The notes under the pieces are model-generated. The model was not told the origin of the DNA. It searched no databases and saw only the letters and a program-made list of their open reading frames with translations. Of a stretch of 64,000 nt of DNA, positions 28,042 through 36,461 are shown piece by piece (the first letter of the stretch is position 1; each line of letters opens with the position of its first letter). The stretch spans positions 1-64,000 of the forward strand of contig MPNH01000020.1 in assembly GCA_002238925.1 (NCBI GenBank), given 5' to 3'. The position numbers and the translations under genes were made by a program. Source of the stretch: Spirochaetaceae bacterium bin103. GTDB lineage: Bacteria > Spirochaetota > Spirochaetia > SZUA-6 > Bin103.

Positions 28042-29525
28042 GCACGGCACCCATCGTTTCGAGAGTCTGGAGCTTCTGCACCACGCTGCGCGATGACGGC
28101 GTGAGCTACGGCGACTACCTGGAGCAGCTCACCTATCTGATCTTCCTCAAGATGGCGGACGAGTACGGCAGGCCGCCCTATAGCCGTGATGTGGGGATCC
28201 CCGCCGCCCTGGATTGGCAGAGCCTGAAATCGAAGCGGGGCGCGGAGCTGGAAGACCACTACGTTTCGCTGCTGCGAGAACTCGGCACGCGGAGCGGCAT
28301 GCTGGGGCAGATCTTCACCAAGGCGCAAAACAAGATACAGGACCCGGCGAAGCTGTACCGCCTCATCGACATGGTGGACGATACCGACTGGGTCACGCTC
28401 GGCGCCGACGTCAAGGGCGACATCTACGAGGGGTTGCTGGAGAAGAACGCCGAGGACACCAAGTCGGGCGCGGGCCAGTACTTCACGCCGCGCGCCCTGA
28501 TCCGTGCGATGGTCGAGTGCGTGCGCCCCGAGCCGGGCAAGCGCATCGCGGACCCCGCCTGCGGCACCGGCGGCTTCTTCCTTGGCGCCTACGACTTCAT
28601 CACCAACGACGCCAACTTCACGCTCGACCGCGAGCAGAAGGCGTTTCTCAAGCACAATTCATTTCAGGGCAACGAGATCGTTGCAAACACCCGCCGCTTG
28701 TGCTTGATGAACCTGTTCCTGCACAACATCGGCGAGATCGACGGCGGCGCTCCCATTTCGCCGAACGACTCGCTGGTCGCCGACGACGGCGAGCGCTACG
28801 ACTACGTGCTCGCGAATCCGCCGTTCGGCAGGAAGAGCGCGCTGAGCTTCACCAACGAGGAGGGCGAGCAGGAAACCGACGACCTGACCTACAACCGGCA
28901 GGACTTCTGGGCGACCACCTCCAACAAGCAGCTCAACTTTGTGCAACACATCCGCACCATGCTCAAGACCACTGGACGGGCCGCGGTCGTGGTGCCGGAC
29001 AACGTGCTGTTCGAGGGCGGCGCCGGCGAGACCATCCGCCGGAAGCTGCTCGAAACCACCGACCTGCACACCATTCTGCGCCTGCCGACCGGCGTATTCT
29101 ATGCCCAGGGCGTCAAGGCCAACGTGATCTTCTTCGACAACCGCGAAGCCAGCCCCGATGCCTGGACCAGGCGCGTCTGGTACTACGACTACCGCACCAA
29201 CATCCACCACACGCTGAAGAGGAAGCCGATGCGGTTCGAGGACCTGGCGGACTTCATCAAGTGCTACCGCCCCCAGAACCGCCACGAACGCGCGCCGACC
29301 TGGGACGAGAACACCGCGCCGGACGGCCGCTGGCGCAGCTACGCCTACGAAGAGATCATCGACCGCGACAAGGCCAGCCTCGACCTCTTCTGGCTCAAGG
29401 ACAAAAGCCTGACCGACCTCGACGACCTTCCCGAGCCCGAGGACCTGGCCGCCCAGATCATCGAAAACCTCGAAGCCGGCCTCGACAGCTTCCGTAAGGT
29501 TCTGGGCGCGCTCGAACAGCGATAG
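28038..29525 (+). CDS. hsdM: Type I restriction enzyme, methyltransferase subunit
   Basis: A 495-residue N6-adenine methyltransferase. The N-terminal helical HsdM domain (YGDYLEQLTYLIFLKMADEY) is followed by GAGQYFTPRALIRAMVE, SAM motif I IADPACGTGGF near 170-180, and catalytic NPPFG near 260. It partners HsdS for host methylation and HsdR for restriction. The ATG overlaps the preceding stop (ATGA). It appears complete. Directly after the stop the DNA switches to a DUF433 antitoxin fragment, so the operon's right end is a recombination junction. Confidence 0.92.
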   Translation: MSTAPIVSRVWSFCTTLRDDGVSYGDYLEQLTYLIFLKMADEYGRPPYSRDVGIPAALDWQSLKSKRGAELEDHYVSLLRELGTRSGMLGQIFTKAQNKIQDPAKLYRLIDMVDDTDWVTLGADVKGDIYEGLLEKNAEDTKSGAGQYFTPRALIRAMVECVRPEPGKRIADPACGTGGFFLGAYDFITNDANFTLDREQKAFLKHNSFQGNEIVANTRRLCLMNLFLHNIGEIDGGAPISPNDSLVADDGERYDYVLANPPFGRKSALSFTNEEGEQETDDLTYNRQDFWATTSNKQLNFVQHIRTMLKTTGRAAVVVPDNVLFEGGAGETIRRKLLETTDLHTILRLPTGVFYAQGVKANVIFFDNREASPDAWTRRVWYYDYRTNIHHTLKRKPMRFEDLADFIKCYRPQNRHERAPTWDENTAPDGRWRSYAYEEIIDRDKASLDLFWLKDKSLTDLDDLPEPEDLAAQIIENLEAGLDSFRKVLGALEQR

Positions 29526-29700
29526 AGATCTTGGCCGTCTACCCCGATGTCGAGCGAGCAGGCATCGTTCAGTCCCCAGCATACGCCGCGTGGCGGTTGG
29601 AGGAACGGGAGGTGACTCTGACCGTCTGTTCCGGTGCAGATCTTGGTCGTCATGAACCTGTCGCCGGATTGGGTATTACTGCTACTGCTTCCTCGGGAAT
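29525..29700 (+). pseudogene. DUF433 antitoxin 3' end plus DUF5615 toxin 5' end, fragment
   Basis: Immediately after hsdM the plus strand reads EILAVYPDVERAGIVQSPAY then AAWRLEEREVTLTV, the C-terminal half of a DUF433 protein. In place of the stop found in the intact copy near 35.2 kb there is TGT. Then comes VQILVVMNLSPDWV, the start of a DUF5615 PIN-like toxin. Both genes are truncated. It shares a perfect 35-base stretch with the other copy. Its right part overlaps the 3' end of the Rec gene on the opposite strand. Confidence 0.65.
29579..29613 (+). repeat. 35-bp perfect direct repeat, copy 1
   Basis: The core of the DUF433 fragment is identical to 35134-35168 and in the same orientation. 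Weaker similarity extends on both sides. The pair brackets the methyltransferase/GHKL/Rec operon. Confidence 0.8.
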
Positions 29701-30879
29701 TCGGGGTAGCGCTTGCCTCTGGATATACAATGCGTAGCGTTGTTGCACTCTCGTGACGTACGGGTGCAAGAGCCGTCCTACGCGCTGATTCCGGACCTCC
29801 GAATACTTGCACACCCGCAGCTTATCGAACTCGAAAAGAATGCTCTTCTCGTCGACGACGCCGAATACGACGCTCTGCGTGACGCGCTCTTCGAAATATC
29901 CGTTTTTGTTAAACAGCTTCCGCTCCTCGCTTGGCCCAAGCCGCTTGCCTCTGACGCAGTACACGTCAATATCGCCTACGTCATCGGCGCCTCTTGGTAT
30001 ACAGTCGCAGTCCGGCCTCAGATTTAGCCAGTAGTATTTTCCGCCGCCAGCAAACAGGTCTCCGCACCTGACCTCATCAGGTGGTATGACATGGTTTTGG
30101 CGGAAACTCGTCTCGACGATGAGCTGTCGCAGTTCACTGGCCGAGACGTCGCCACCCTGATCCCCAAGGTAGTCATCCTTGAACGCGTTGACACGCATGC
30201 GACCCCACAGGGTGTCGTTGATGAGGTTCGTGAGTGACGAGCTGGGCTCCGCACCGTCAGCTATGTACGTTTTCCAAAATACGCGTGGCCAGTTCACGTT
30301 TCGCTGACACATTGCCCGAAACACCTCCGCCTTCGCGCGATCGAGTAACTGGTGCCACGTCTTCAAGGCATACACTGACGAGTTGCCGTACACCCAGCTC
30401 TCTAACCTACTAAGATCGACCGAGGTTCCGGACCAGAACTGGCTCTTCTGCTCCACAAACACAAAGTTCTTGGTCTCCTCCACGTCGAACACGTCGTTCG
30501 GAAGTTTGCCAAGCTCCGTCAACACTTCCTCGATGCTCTCATTTGTCAGGATGAACACCGGCACAAGATTCTGCCTTGCGGACGTCAGGAAGTCCCTGAT
30601 GTCCGCGATCATGCTCTCCTTCAGTGTCTCACCTGCGACTCCCCAGAGGCGCCAGTCCAACAGCACGAAACTCGCGGCCCCAAGCAGATTTGGCCAGAGG
30701 GCCTTCGGAGGTAGCGATTTCTGCGTGACGAATGGCACCGACCACGCTCTCTCGAACCAATCAACGATCTTGCAGATCAGATCCTCATCTTCAGGGGCGT
30801 CGGCTGTACGTTTCCGCTCGTTGTCGAATTCGTCATCGATAACGACGGCAATTCCGGACATCAGATCCTTCGTTTTCAT
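29650..30879 (-). CDS. Response-regulator-like protein with N-terminal Rec domain and unknown C-terminal region
   Basis: A 409-residue protein. The first ~150 residues fit a receiver domain: acidic pocket VVIDDE (D15, D16), phospho-acceptor in FVLLDWRL (D75), Thr in FILTNES (T112), Lys in VFVEQKS (K145). There is a longer than usual insert between the first two motifs. Residues ~150-409 match no output domain I recognise. They are not HTH-like, and include GRMRVNAFKDDYLG and a Cys-containing DEVRCGDLF...DCDCIP stretch that could be a small effector or metal site. The start forms a one-base overlap (TAATG) with the stop of the kinase-like gene, so the two are coupled. The natural reading is that it receives phosphate from that protein. 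Confidence 0.68.
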   Translation of the reverse strand: MKTKDLMSGIAVVIDDEFDNERKRTADAPEDEDLICKIVDWFERAWSVPFVTQKSLPPKALWPNLLGAASFVLLDWRLWGVAGETLKESMIADIRDFLTSARQNLVPVFILTNESIEEVLTELGKLPNDVFDVEETKNFVFVEQKSQFWSGTSVDLSRLESWVYGNSSVYALKTWHQLLDRAKAEVFRAMCQRNVNWPRVFWKTYIADGAEPSSSLTNLINDTLWGRMRVNAFKDDYLGDQGGDVSASELRQLIVETSFRQNHVIPPDEVRCGDLFAGGGKYYWLNLRPDCDCIPRGADDVGDIDVYCVRGKRLGPSEERKLFNKNGYFEERVTQSVVFGVVDEKSILFEFDKLRVCKYSEVRNQRVGRLLHPYVTRVQQRYALYIQRQALPRIPEEAVAVIPNPATGS

Positions 30880-33143
30880 TATCCTGTGTCCTCCAAAAAA
30901 CGTACACGGAAATTGGCGCCGTCCAGCGCGGCGTGGCGGGCCTCGATCATCTCGATCGTGTATCCTTGGCGTTCTAGCAACCGCCGTGCAACATATAGAC
31001 CCAATCCGCGACCATCCTGGCCCTTGCTTGAGAAGAACGCCTCGAAAATGTAAGGTACGTCTTCTGGATCTACACCCGGTCCGCTGTCGGCAAACGTCAG
31101 CTCTCCGGCGTCGCCGTCGAGCGTGACGCGTATCTCGCGTCGGGCGGAAGGGGCGGTCGTTTCTAACCAGTATGCCGCGTTGTCGAACAGATTGATCAGC
31201 ACCTGCATGACCACTCCGTCGTTCGTACTCGCAACGAGCGGCGATGTGCCGACCACCGACTTACGGTACGTAATCGAGAGCTTTGCGAGTAATCCCGCGT
31301 AGATGCGTTGAATCTTGTCCAATATCGGCTCCACCTTGAGTACCTTCCGGCGGCGCCGTGACGAACGGAAGAGGCTCTGCACATCCCGCATTCCGATCAC
31401 TATCTGCTGCAGCACGCCGACGAGCGTGTCTGCCTTCTCGGAAACTGCATCGATTGACCCCTTTCGAGCATGGTGCGCAAGGGTGAGCCCGATCTCCTGG
31501 GCCCTTCCCATCAGCAGCATAATGTCGTGGGAGGCCATTTCAACCGACAAGCCAACCCCCGCTAGGTCCTCGGTCGTCTCGGCACGTTGAGTAAGGAAAT
31601 TCCGCTCGTGTTCGTAGGCCGACTCGATCCTCGACACTACTTTAGCGTGCGTGACTTCGCCGGTATTCTCAAGCGACGTCCTTAGCTCAGAAAGGTGTTC
31701 ATGCACCAAACCGTCGCGAATCGCCCTCGCCTCGCTTCTCTTTCGCTGTCTCATCAGATAGCGAAGGAATGGTCCCTGTTTGATATATGACAGAAACGTC
31801 TGGATAAGAAACACGAACTCCTCTGCCGCTCCGCCGGTTTCGATCAGTCCTTCCCGGTTCGTCTTATCTCGCAGCTGTGGATTCTCTTCTTGAGAGATGT
31901 CTACCCAACCGATGATTTGGTCGTTGCTAAAGAAATCTCCGGCACGGCCGATTCCTCGTGCAATATCGATGTTCAGCCAGTCGTCATCCGGATCACCATA
32001 CGGATAGACACGCACCCGATCCCTATACAGATATATCCGATGGCTCTTAAGTCGGTTTTTTTCGTCCTGAGTCAACACATACCTGCCCTCGGTTCTCCTG
32101 GAGAAATCGAATATGTAAAACTGAAATGCAAAGTCTCCACAAGTATAAGCCTGCCGTTTGGCTGCTTGCAGCCTCTCCTCCTCGCTTCGGTACTTCTGCC
32201 GCCATATCCAGAGGCCTCTTATGTGCTCGTCGTAGAGACTGACTTCCTCTGTCCCCACTCCCTTGTCGAAGCGGAATACACAACTCTTGCTAAAGAAACG
32301 CCCTTGAATCGAGAAAACCGCCTTGTCCTCGATGAGTGCTTTTAGTGTTTCCTGTTCGGTGTCGGCGACGAATCGCTGCTCTCCATTACAATAGACGGAG
32401 ATTTCGAAGTTGTCCCTCGCTTCCTTGCGGGTGAGACGGGAAACGGGATCAGTCAGATTCGCCACGTCGCGACAAAGCCGATCGACCACTCGTTCGTTCC
32501 AGGCTCCCTTCAGTTCCTCCATCACGATAATTGTCCCATGCGCATCTCGATCAAGAGTATTCGGTGGACGTTCGTCCCATGCTATTTCCACTTCGTCAAG
32601 GAAGATCTCCTTCTCCTCGCCGTTCTCCTCGACGAAGTCATCGTCGAACCGCGTGAAGTCGTACCAGATTACAGTTTCCATAGCAGCGCCACGTACACGT
32701 GTCACTACCGAGACCTTCTTTGCCAGCTTCAATACCGCGAAGCGTCCGATACCCTTCTCGCCCTGAACCACCCGCTGCCGCAGGGGAGTTAGCCGTCGCC
32801 CTCTCTTCTTTGCCAGGAATTTCGTAGGTGTAGCGGGGTTCATCCAGGCCCTATGCACCATCTCCACCGTCATTCCGGAGCCGTCATCCTGCACCACTAT
32901 CCTCGCATGGTTCTGCTTCGTCATGTTCTTCGAGAAGCCCTCGAACAAGACATCTACTCTGCTTGCGTCGGCGTCATAGGAGTTCTTGATCAGCTCAACC
33001 AATGCGACGCGTTCGTTCTTCAAGAGTTGCTCGCCGAGCATGGTCAGCAGCCGTGCATAAGGCCGGATCGAGAGAGGGGGCCTCGCCGGTGCGTCGGCGA
33101 ACAGCGTCTTCGGTTCGTTCTGAGCAGATGCATCCGGCTTCAC
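30879..33143 (-). CDS. Dual-GHKL protein: MORC/HSP90-like ATPase plus histidine-kinase core
   Basis: A 754-residue protein with two GHKL folds. The N-terminal one has VELIKNSYDAD (E50, N54, D57), VVQDDGSGMT (86-92) and EKGIGRFAVLKLA (129-141), as in MORC/HSP90/MutL-type ATPases. A ~250-residue transducer-like region follows. The C-terminal module is a histidine kinase: H-box SVEMASHDIM (H539), N-box LINLFDNAAYW (N651, N655), FADSGPG (D686), F-box IFEAFFSSKG and GRGLGLYVARRLL. No membrane segment was seen, so it should sense something cytoplasmic, with the clamp-like ATPase as input domain. It overlaps the methyltransferase gene in an ATGA and feeds into the Rec gene. Codon use is less GC-rich than that of neighbours. 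Confidence 0.8.
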   Translation of the reverse strand: MKPDASAQNEPKTLFADAPARPPLSIRPYARLLTMLGEQLLKNERVALVELIKNSYDADASRVDVLFEGFSKNMTKQNHARIVVQDDGSGMTVEMVHRAWMNPATPTKFLAKKRGRRLTPLRQRVVQGEKGIGRFAVLKLAKKVSVVTRVRGAAMETVIWYDFTRFDDDFVEENGEEKEIFLDEVEIAWDERPPNTLDRDAHGTIIVMEELKGAWNERVVDRLCRDVANLTDPVSRLTRKEARDNFEISVYCNGEQRFVADTEQETLKALIEDKAVFSIQGRFFSKSCVFRFDKGVGTEEVSLYDEHIRGLWIWRQKYRSEEERLQAAKRQAYTCGDFAFQFYIFDFSRRTEGRYVLTQDEKNRLKSHRIYLYRDRVRVYPYGDPDDDWLNIDIARGIGRAGDFFSNDQIIGWVDISQEENPQLRDKTNREGLIETGGAAEEFVFLIQTFLSYIKQGPFLRYLMRQRKRSEARAIRDGLVHEHLSELRTSLENTGEVTHAKVVSRIESAYEHERNFLTQRAETTEDLAGVGLSVEMASHDIMLLMGRAQEIGLTLAHHARKGSIDAVSEKADTLVGVLQQIVIGMRDVQSLFRSSRRRRKVLKVEPILDKIQRIYAGLLAKLSITYRKSVVGTSPLVASTNDGVVMQVLINLFDNAAYWLETTAPSARREIRVTLDGDAGELTFADSGPGVDPEDVPYIFEAFFSSKGQDGRGLGLYVARRLLERQGYTIEMIEARHAALDGANFRVRFLEDTG

Positions 33144-34384
33144 GTCTTCCTCCCAATGAGTACGAACTCGTCGGCATAAACCTGGCGCTGGCTAGAGTCT
33201 CGAGTGAAACGACCGAGTGCGTCCCGGTAGGGCGTCATAATCTTCAGTGACACCCTTCGCGGTATCGCGTGGATCCCCTCGAATCCGGCCCGTCTCATAC
33301 TCGTCTCCAAATGCTCGGCGTTGTCAACCCTGACTCCCTTGTACTGAGTGTTGCCGATGACGAACACCGCCATGCCACCGGCTTGGAGGGTGTCCCAACA
33401 GCGACGGACTGCCTTGTCCAAGTCCACGAAGTATCTCGCGATCGACGACGCGTGCCCCGGGTCCTGGGCACTCATGTGCCGGTACGTTCTCCAAGCAGCA
33501 TCACCGAGTCTCTTGATGGCGCTTGGCGACGGACGACGGACGCCGTGCCGGTTTCCCAGCATGTTTTTTCGTAGCGACCGGTAGTCGGCCGCGTAGCCGA
33601 GCCAGAGCGTCGAGAGCTGGTGGATGTCGGCATAGTTGTAGGACGTCACGTAGGGTGGGCTCGTTACAATCAGGTCTGCCATGTCCTGCGAGCTCCGAGC
33701 CTTCAGAAAATTCCGAGCCTGGATTCGAGTGGTCGGCGAGGGGCGCGGAAATACGTTCTCCCTGTTGGCGCGTCGCATCAAATCAATCTGATCCTCATAC
33801 GCTTCCAAGACTGCGCGTGGGGTCTTGTTCGGGTCTCGCTGCGCCTTGATCGACTTGGTCAGCCAGTATGACGTCGGCTTGAGGATCGCTGAGAATGCAC
33901 ACTGGAAGAACCTGCGGTGAGCGCTGTATGGGCAGGTCATCTGTCGAATCCCCCGATCCAGACGGATCAAGTCGTCGATGTTTTTTTCGCTGAACCAATA
34001 TCGGATCCGTTCGCAGATCGCGGAGCGTTCCACTGGGGTCACCTTCCGGCTCGTGGCTTCTTTCTTGATCGCTCTATAGGTCTGTGTCAGGATCGTATCC
34101 CTGTAGCTGTGGGTTTTCACCTGTGCGATCAATGTCGCCACCGGATTAATGTCGCAGCCCCAGAAGTTCTTGCCGTTGCGCCTTGCCTCCACCGCCGTGG
34201 TGCCACAGCCGCAAAAGACATCCGCCACGATGCGCACGTCGACGCCTTCTTCTTCGGCGTACTCAAGCGCCTTCGTCGTTATGAAGGCTGGGAACCGAGC
34301 AGGATAGGGGTGGATTCGGTGGATGAGATCCTCTCGCGTGTCCCCGAAGTCCCACGATGACGCCAACGTCCCTCCTTCGTCCAT
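33140..34384 (-). CDS. DNA amino-methyltransferase (SPPY type), first gene of the GHKL/Rec operon
   Basis: A 414-residue methyltransferase. The N-terminus is HRIHPYPARFP (about 22-32), SAM motif I is VADVFCGCGTTAVEA (53-67) with GCDINP, and catalytic motif IV is LIVTSPPYVTSYNYAD (239-253), with a late VFVIGNTQYKG strand. SPPY enzymes methylate cytosine N4 or adenine N6. No cognate nuclease with recognisable motifs is adjacent; instead the stop overlaps the start of the dual-GHKL gene (ATGA). That suggests the methyl mark is used for self-recognition by the downstream pair. An internal region 140-230 probably recognises DNA. Confidence 0.82.
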   Translation of the reverse strand: MDEGGTLASSWDFGDTREDLIHRIHPYPARFPAFITTKALEYAEEEGVDVRIVADVFCGCGTTAVEARRNGKNFWGCDINPVATLIAQVKTHSYRDTILTQTYRAIKKEATSRKVTPVERSAICERIRYWFSEKNIDDLIRLDRGIRQMTCPYSAHRRFFQCAFSAILKPTSYWLTKSIKAQRDPNKTPRAVLEAYEDQIDLMRRANRENVFPRPSPTTRIQARNFLKARSSQDMADLIVTSPPYVTSYNYADIHQLSTLWLGYAADYRSLRKNMLGNRHGVRRPSPSAIKRLGDAAWRTYRHMSAQDPGHASSIARYFVDLDKAVRRCWDTLQAGGMAVFVIGNTQYKGVRVDNAEHLETSMRRAGFEGIHAIPRRVSLKIMTPYRDALGRFTRDSSQRQVYADEFVLIGRKT

Positions 34385-34950
34385 GGCTATCTGCGACAGC
34401 TCGGTCGGCTCTATTCATAGTGCAGCCTGCGCCGTCCCGGAACGCACTATGAGAGTACCAGAAACGGTAGGCCGCCTGCCTACCCCCTTGGGGGCGCGGT
34501 AGCCGGGCGAACGCCGACAGCTGCAGGCGAATGTTCTTCGTGGGGAAGAAAACGGTCTGCCTGCACCCAGAATCCACATCTTGTGGAGGGCATCGGCACT
34601 GGCACAAGTGATTCCCGCGAGGGTAGGGAATCGCGTACCGGCGAGGCCGTTGCCATTCGGCCCGTCGGCCACGGCATCTTCATCGCCGGCAAGGCGCGGC
34701 ACCCCGCACCGGCGTTGGTGAAGAGGTAGGAACCCGTGCACGGGCCCGGCGTCGACCAACGACACGCTGCCACGCGCCAGGGCATCGACGGCGTGCGTGT
34801 TGGCGTCGGCGAGGCAAACGTAAGCCAAGGCGTCGCGGCGCAACTGGTCAGCATCAGCAGGACGTGTTCGGACAACGATAGAAGAATCGGGGTAGGTTGC
34901 TTGTGTGCGGGACGCAGTCACGGCAAACAAGCAATGCAGGTGAGGTAGGA
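34385..34950. other. Gene-poor gap upstream of the methyltransferase operon
   Basis: Several open frames exist on both strands, but none shows a domain, a consistent RBS or a credible composition. The promoter of the minus-strand methyltransferase operon should lie in the first ~100 bases. I see no clear -35/-10 pair. Confidence 0.35.
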
Positions 34951-35184
34951 ATGAATATGGAACGATTCCCTCGAATCACTCTCGACCCGGATGTCATGGG
35001 CGGAAAGGCATGCATCCGGGGACTTCGAGTAACCGTCGCAACGGTCCTGGGGCTTCTCGCCTCCGGCAGGTCGGCGGATGAGATCCTGGCAGCCTACCCC
35101 TACATCGAGTCAGAAGACATCGATCAATCCCAGGCATACGCCGCGTGGCGGTTGGAGGAACGGGAGGTCGCTCTGACGGTCTGA
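34951..35184 (+). CDS. DUF433 antitoxin-like protein
   Basis: A 77-residue protein, MNMERFPRITLDPDVMGGKA then CIRGLRVTVATVLGLLASG, with ADEILAAYPYIESEDI. This is the standard DUF433 (VapB45-like) fold with a winged HTH. Family members are antitoxins for DUF5615 PIN-like toxins, which normally follow directly. Here the toxin frame starts 4 bases after the stop but is cut short. A GAGGTAGGA-type RBS precedes the ATG. A truncated homologue lies after hsdM. Confidence 0.78.
   Translation: MNMERFPRITLDPDVMGGKACIRGLRVTVATVLGLLASGRSADEILAAYPYIESEDIDQSQAYAAWRLEEREVALTV
35134..35168 (+). repeat. 35-bp perfect direct repeat, copy 2
   Basis: Identical to 29579-29613, within the 3' half of the intact DUF433 gene. 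Same orientation, starts 5,555 bases apart. Confidence 0.8.
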
Positions 35185-35188
35185 TCCG

Positions 35189-35280
35189 GTGAACATCGTG
35201 ATCGACATGAACCTGTCGCCCGGGTTGGATACGCTGGCCAAGCCGCGCCGGCGCGCGGGGCTGCCTGATTCGACAGTCCC
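35189..35280 (+). pseudogene. Truncated DUF5615 PIN-like toxin
   Basis: A GTG start gives VNIVIDMNLSPGLDTLAKPR, the N-terminal strand with the first Asp of DUF5615 toxins. Homology stops after about 25 codons. The frame then runs antisense through a solute-binding-protein relic, so the toxin is inactive and the antitoxin upstream is an orphan. Confidence 0.6.
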
Positions 35281-35298
35281 GCTACGCCGGGCGAGGCG

Positions 35299-35694
35299 TT
35301 ACGGCAATGCTGCGCCGAGTTGCTCGGCGACCTGCTCCAGCAGCTCCTGGCCGCCGGCTCGCTTCCACTCCTCGACGTATTCGTCCCAGTCGTCGAAGCT
35401 GCGCTCGCCGAGCACGAACTCCAGCTCGTTGGTGGACTCGAACTCGCGGATCTTGGTGTCTATCTGCGGGTCGAGCATGATGAAGATGTCGTGGTTGAAG
35501 TACCGGGGCAGCTTGTTCACGTACTGGTTCCACATGCCGCCGACGATGCCCATCGGGTCGTCGAACACCTCCCACAGCAGGGTGTAGCCGAACGTCTGCC
35601 AGTTCTGCAGTGGGTTGCGCGCCGGATCGACGTAGGCGGGGTGCACGTCCCGAAAGCGCCCGAAGACGTTGGTGCCGTCTTCCTTCAATCGGGC
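35299..35694 (-). pseudogene. C-terminal fragment of an extracellular solute-binding protein
   Basis: The minus strand reads LKEDGTNVFGRFRDVHPAYV, NPLQNWQTFGYTLLWEVFDD, then a tail with LPRYFNHDIFIMLDP and FDDWDEYVEEWKRAGGQELL. This is the C-terminal lobe of family-1 (YtcQ/LipO-like) sugar-binding proteins of ABC transporters. No signal peptide or N-terminal lobe is present, and the segment upstream is the sulfatase relic. It is a remnant. Confidence 0.55.
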
Positions 35695-35735
35695 CGGGTG
35701 ACGGCCCTGGCGGCGTGAGGGGCCCAGCTTACAGC

Positions 35736-36451
35736 TTACGGTGAACGCTTCGCCGCGGCGCACAGCCGGTCGCACCGGCGGCGCATTTCGGCGAGCAGTT
35801 GGGCGTGGCGGGGGTCGGTGGCGAGGTTGACCGACTCGTCCGGATCGGTGCGCAGGTCGTAGAGTTCCTCGTACACGGGGTCCTGCTCGAAGTAGCGCAG
35901 GTACTTGGTGTGCTCGGTGCGGCAGCCTTCGCCCCTGGGGATGTCGGAGCGCTCGAACAGGTGCTCGCAGAAGAACTCGGTACGCCAGCCGGGCGCGGGG
36001 TCGTCTTCGAACAGCGGCACCAGGCTGCGTCCCTGCATGAGGCCCGGGACCGGCACACCGGCCAGTTCCAGGATGGTGGGAGCCACGTCGATGTTCAGCG
36101 CCAGCTCGGTGCGCCGCCAGCCGCCGGGGTCGCGGCGCGGGTCGCAGACAATTAGCGGTACGCGCAGCGGCTGCTCATTCAGCTGCCAGCAGTCGCTCAG
36201 GTCGCGTTCGCCGTAGTACATGCCGTGGTCGGAGGCAAAGATGATGACGGTGTCGCGGGCCAGTTCGTGGCGCTGCAGGGCGGCGGCGATGCGCCCGACG
36301 TTGCGGTCCACACCGCTGATCATGCGGTACAGTCCCTTCAGGTGGCGTTGGCGGTTGTCGGCGTTGTCGAAGCGCGGTTGCCGGCGCAGCCGACCAGGTC
36401 GGCGCGCTGATTGTCGGTCAGCAGAAACACAATGTTGGGCCGGTGATTCAT
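35736..36451 (-). pseudogene. Sulfatase relic with internal deletion removing the active-site Cys
   Basis: The 5' piece MNHRPNIVFLLTDNQRADLV then GCAGN carries the first metal-binding Asp. It then jumps frame directly to NADNRQRHLKGLYRMISGVD, and continues RDTVIIFASDHGMYYGERDL with the late metal-binding Asp-His, and a normal C-terminus (EELYDLRTDPDESVNL). About 250 residues that should include the C/S-x-P-x-R formylglycine motif are missing. It cannot be an active sulfatase. It is separate from the frameshifted sulfatase at 56.8-58.7 kb. Confidence 0.75.
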
Positions 36452-36461
36452 GGCTTCGATA

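Noticed and set aside
29650-34384. Calling the methyltransferase/GHKL/Rec operon a plain two-component regulator
   Set aside because: The N-terminal MORC-like ATPase, the coupled DNA methyltransferase and the absence of a DNA-binding output domain do not fit an ordinary sensor-regulator pair.
34415-34930. Possible 171-codon minus-strand gene in the gap before DUF433
   Set aside because: No domain, no RBS, Arg/Ala/Ser-rich composition, and competing frames of similar length on the same strand.
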